Position numbers and translations under genes: made by a program. Positions 61,000 to 64,000 of a stretch of DNA of 64,000 bases are shown one piece after another. Location of the stretch: positions 66,007,398 to 66,071,397 of the forward strand of contig JBAIZL010000006.1 of the NCBI GenBank assembly GCA_036971475.1, written 5' to 3'. Below the pieces are notes generated by a model. That model was not told where the DNA came from. It ran no database searches and worked only from the letters and a program-made list of their open reading frames with translations. Within the stretch, counting starts at the first letter, position 1; every line of letters begins with the position of its first letter. The stretch comes from Prosapia bicincta. Its lineage: Eukaryota; Arthropoda; Insecta; Hemiptera; Cercopidae.

Positions 61000-61347
61000 A
61001 AAGTCCTCGTTAGCTAGTAAGAATCTTCGTGAGTCCCGGAAAGTATGAAGCCAAGAAAATTTGTTTTGAAAGAGAAAATTTATTTGTTAAAAAAATTCTT
61101 TTAACGGTCACCAAAAACAACTGAAAATCTTAATATACTCATCTTCATATCTGTTGGGAGTACTTTTTCTGCCTTTCCTAACATAACAATATTTGCCTCT
61201 GTTGGCGCGTTTCGGAATGACTCCATTTTCAAAAGTTAAATCATACCCCCATTTAAAGTACGATTTAAATTTGTTAAATGAGTCATTCCGAAACGCGTCA
61301 ACAGACGAAAATATTGCTATGTTATGAAAGGCAGAAAACAGTATTCA
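61000..61347. mobile_element. Foldback element, tandem copy 1
   Basis: Unique left part (GTTAGCTAGTAAGAATCTTC, GTCCCGGAAAGTATGAAGCC) followed by inverted arms at about 61158-61226 and 61279-61347 that carry CTGTTGGCGCGTTTCGGAAT and its complement. The loop contains a small inverted motif (AAGTACGATTTAAATTTG region). Same family as 5446-5690. Confidence 0.88.
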
Positions 61348-61698
61348 AAAGTCCCCGTTAGCTAGTAACAATCTTCGTGAGTCCCGGAAAGTATGAAGCC
61401 AAGAAAATTTGTTTTGAAAGAGAAAATTTATTTGTTAAAAAAATTCTTTTAACGGTCACCAAAAACAACTGAAAATCTTAATATACTCATCTTCATATCT
61501 GTTAGGAGTACTTTTTCTGCCTTTCCTAACATAACAATTTTTGCCTCTGTTGGCGTGTTTCGGAATGACTCCATTTTCAAAAGTTAAATCATACCCCCAT
61601 TTAAAGTACGTTTTAAATTTGTTAAATGAGTCATTCCGAAACGCGTCAACAGACGAAAATATTGCTATGTTATGAAAGGCAGAAAACAGTATTCAAAA
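61348..61698. mobile_element. Foldback element, tandem copy 2
   Basis: A near-identical copy of 61000-61347, period 348 bp. About six substitutions and few or no gaps are visible over the unit, including AAGAATC to AACAATC, GGCGCG to GGCGTG and ACGATTT to ACGTTTT. The duplication joins the outer end of copy 1 directly to the start of copy 2. Confidence 0.93.
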
Positions 61699-61699
61699 T

Positions 61700-63185
61700 T
61701 TTATAAAGACCTAACTTATTGGTACACTACACTTCCCTAAAGTAGCACTTAGTTTTGGATTATTGAGGACGACTGTTTCGGGATATGTGACCCATTATCA
61801 ACTCAGACCGTTACGACAACTGAAGGGTATGACATACATAAACATTTCATCCAACACTCAAAGTCAACACCAAATTTAATTATATCTCATGTACACCTTT
61901 TGACATTAAAACCCCAAATCTCCCTTACCAAAACTAAAAAATTCACATTTTAACCCTACTCTACACCTGCTTATACTAACTCAAATCAAAATTCCAGAAA
62001 TGTTAATGCCTAAAATAAAAAAAAGGTCAGTTTCGGTTTGAGTTGTTAATGAGATACATGGACAACGGCCGTCCTAATTTTTTAAAGTAGTAGCTACTAT
62101 AGGAAGTGATTTTGGTGAAACCCTTGAACATGTATATATGCAAGTAAAAATGTAATCAAATAATGTATTTTATTGGTGTTTCAAAAAGGACATTTTTATA
62201 GTCAATAATCTACTGGAAAGACTGTATAAAGATGTGCGATTAAGTGGCGCGCTCTTCATTGCTCTCATCCCACACCATAGGGTCACCTATTTACATTTAA
62301 ATTTGTTTCTGTTTTAAGATATGAGTTATTGTAGAGAGAAGGGAGCAGTACACTTCCTAGTTCAATTTTTATCTGCTAATAGCTTTCTAATTTTAAACTT
62401 AATTACATGTCATACGATTAAAGGAAACTAACATTAGACGAAAAGACTCTGCATTCTATAAGAAAGCTTTTCCTCTTACCAAATGTACGCACGATCAGTA
62501 TTTACATACCTGAAACAGAAATGCATCTAGTTAGCTTGTTAACATAACATATACAACACACAAACTTGCTTAGACAAGTTCTATTACAAAAAGTAATTAG
62601 TACAAAGTGTAACATAACAGTAACAAAGTAATAAAAATGCATGCAGATGCATCCTACGCAGACATAATGTAAAAACTTTGATTTAAATAGCTATTCTGTA
62701 CCGTAAGGAATACGACCTAAATAATTACCTATCATACGATTCATTGAGAAATTTATATCTTCACAAAAGAACATTTTACAGTTTAAGTTTTGTCTACTTA
62801 TAGTCAAAACTATATAAGAATGAATTTTTAATTGATATGCGTGTGAAAAAAAATTAATTATGGATTGCTGATTTTTTTAATATTTGATTTAAATGCAAAT
62901 ATAAGAACATCATATTATAAAAAATAATTAAATACCACGCTGTATTTCCAAAAGTTAGTAACTAGAAGGTTATAAGCATTTCGGAGAGTTAAAAACATTT
63001 TCACAGTTTTCCCAGTTTATTATTATTACGGTAACACTTATTATTGTGATATTTATTTAGATATCTTAGAAAATGCTCAGTTACTGTATATTAAGTAATG
63101 TGAAGTAGTTTTAAATAATTGTTCTTTATATGTTTGCTTCTATCTGAGTAGAAATTTTATGGAACTAATAACATTATCTAAAGTA
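61700..63185. other. AT-rich DNA, nothing recognised
   Basis: No repeat, RNA gene or exon could be supported. Confidence 0.5.
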
Positions 63186-63188
63186 ATA

Positions 63189-63330
63189 TATAAAAATCTA
63201 ATGGTGTCTCTCTGTCTGTTTGTGTTACTCCATCACGTAAAAATTACTTTACTCATTGTGCTGAAATTTTACATAGACATTCTTAGGGTCCCTGTTTAAT
63301 ACATAGGCCTATTCGTATTGGGACATTCCG
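63189..63330 (+). repeat. Dispersed repeat 'AAAAATCTAATGGTGTCT', copy 1
   Basis: AAAAATCTAATGGTGTCT, then TCACGTAAAAATTACTTTAC, CATTGTGCTGAAATTTTA. Copy 2 lies about 420 bp downstream in the same orientation. The wording (ACTACTGGACCCATTGAGCT GAAATTT) is of a type common in arthropod repeats, but the superfamily cannot be named from this fragment. Confidence 0.75.
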
Positions 63331-63605
63331 TCAGGGCACCGCCTCGCAGGCGAGAGAACCCCCTTAACACTCAATTCTCTATACTACATTTAATACTTAA
63401 CTTGACTTAATCAGCAGATAATCACCTGCAGCAGTCACTTTTAATTACATTTAAACAGCTGATAGTAATTGATTGTTTTTCATCTTTCTAGGTTAGTTTA
63501 CTTTACAAATGTTATGTTACAAGCAGAGATTCTTCCTCTCCTTGGTTTACAAGACCATAATCAGTAGTTTATAGTTTGATATATTTATTGGGATTTAATC
63601 TATAC

Positions 63606-63770
63606 TATTAAATAAAAATCTAATGGTGTCTGTGTGTGAATTACTTAATCACGTAAAAACTACTGGACCCATTGAGCTGAAATTTGTTATATTTTCGCTT
63701 TCCCAAGTGTTCGATTGTAGCGAAAAACATTATACCGGGCGACGAAGAAGGTCATCAGAGATAACCTCTC
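63606..63770 (+). repeat. Dispersed repeat 'AAAAATCTAATGGTGTCT', copy 2
   Basis: AAAAATCTAATGGTGTCT, TCACGTAAAAACTACTGGAC and CCATTGAGCTGAAATTTG follow the order of copy 1. It continues with TACCGGGCGACGAAGAAGG, which has a weak GGGCACCGCC counterpart in copy 1. The plus-strand open frame across it is not a gene. Confidence 0.75.
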
Positions 63771-64000
63771 GCTCATGCCCCACAAGTTTGCACTTTTGGA
63801 AAAATGTAATTCTCCTCAAACTTGGTTCTAATAGTGCTGATAAAAATTCACACTGCCCACCCCCAAAAACCATGCATATAAAATGAATCAAAAATATCTC
63901 CTGAAGCTATATTGACAAATATTGTTTCTTTATTGCCACAGAAGGTTAATTGTATAAACCTATGAAGTATCCAGTCAGGACAGATTTGATTGTAATTTTA

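Overview
The window looks like 64 kb of gene-poor, AT-rich nuclear DNA from an arthropod, most likely an insect. Evidence for this: interstitial runs derived from the insect telomere motif TTAGG (12.4, 34.7, 36.8 kb), very long (TA)n, (TG)n and (TATC)n microsatellites, tRNA-derived SINEs, a piggyBac-type element with TTAA target sites, a hAT-like element with an 8-bp target duplication, and many short palindromic elements. The order cannot be fixed from this sequence. No bacterial, phage or organellar gene organisation is present. No intact protein-coding gene was recognised. Nearly all open frames are under 130 codons, and the longest are microsatellite read-throughs. The DNA is therefore probably intergenic or intronic.

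Layout. 1-9 kb: AT-rich DNA with a 4 x 100 bp tandem array (1744-2142), a 200-bp TG tract, two foldback elements (5.45-5.69 and 6.90-7.18 kb) and one weak candidate terminal exon (8737-9069). 9-20 kb: mostly featureless, with a degenerate TTAGG array (12.36-12.78 kb) and a polypurine tract (13.58-13.91 kb). 20-24 kb: two complex tandem arrays (12 units of about 52 bp; 8 units of 38 bp). 25-30 kb: foldback element plus TG tract, a SINE, then a cluster of (TA)n tracts around a perfect 201-bp palindrome (29161-29361). 33-41 kb: copies of a dispersed repeat with paired CAGCTG boxes, two head-to-tail SINE units (35.08-35.70 kb) and a TATC/TA compound microsatellite. 42-44 kb: a 1160-bp non-autonomous piggyBac-like element carrying a broken transposase, inserted in one copy of a local duplication whose other copy preserves the empty site. 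48-58 kb: further dispersed repeats, a 209-bp foldback, a 20-bp-unit array, and a SINE interrupted by a palindrome at its own (TA)n tract. 59-64 kb: a 1523-bp hAT-like element with a perfect 8-bp target duplication, a near-identical 348-bp tandem duplication of a foldback element, and two copies of a 3'-end repeat.

How the parts relate. Two themes recur. First, the tRNA-derived SINEs and the CAGCTG-box repeats appear to share the same 3' tail (ending GAGAGTGTGAACTAATA-like), often after a (TA)n tract, so they look like members or derivatives of one retroposon lineage. Second, several palindromic elements with little overall similarity are flanked by (TA)n. Several carry, near the centre of each arm, the same small module: a CTGAWGA-like box, a short hairpin and GAAA. 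The hairpin differs in sequence but keeps its pairing between families. This resembles a hammerhead-ribozyme-like core of the kind known from Penelope-like retroelements and is the most interesting candidate system here. All family assignments were made by eye and no database search was possible.
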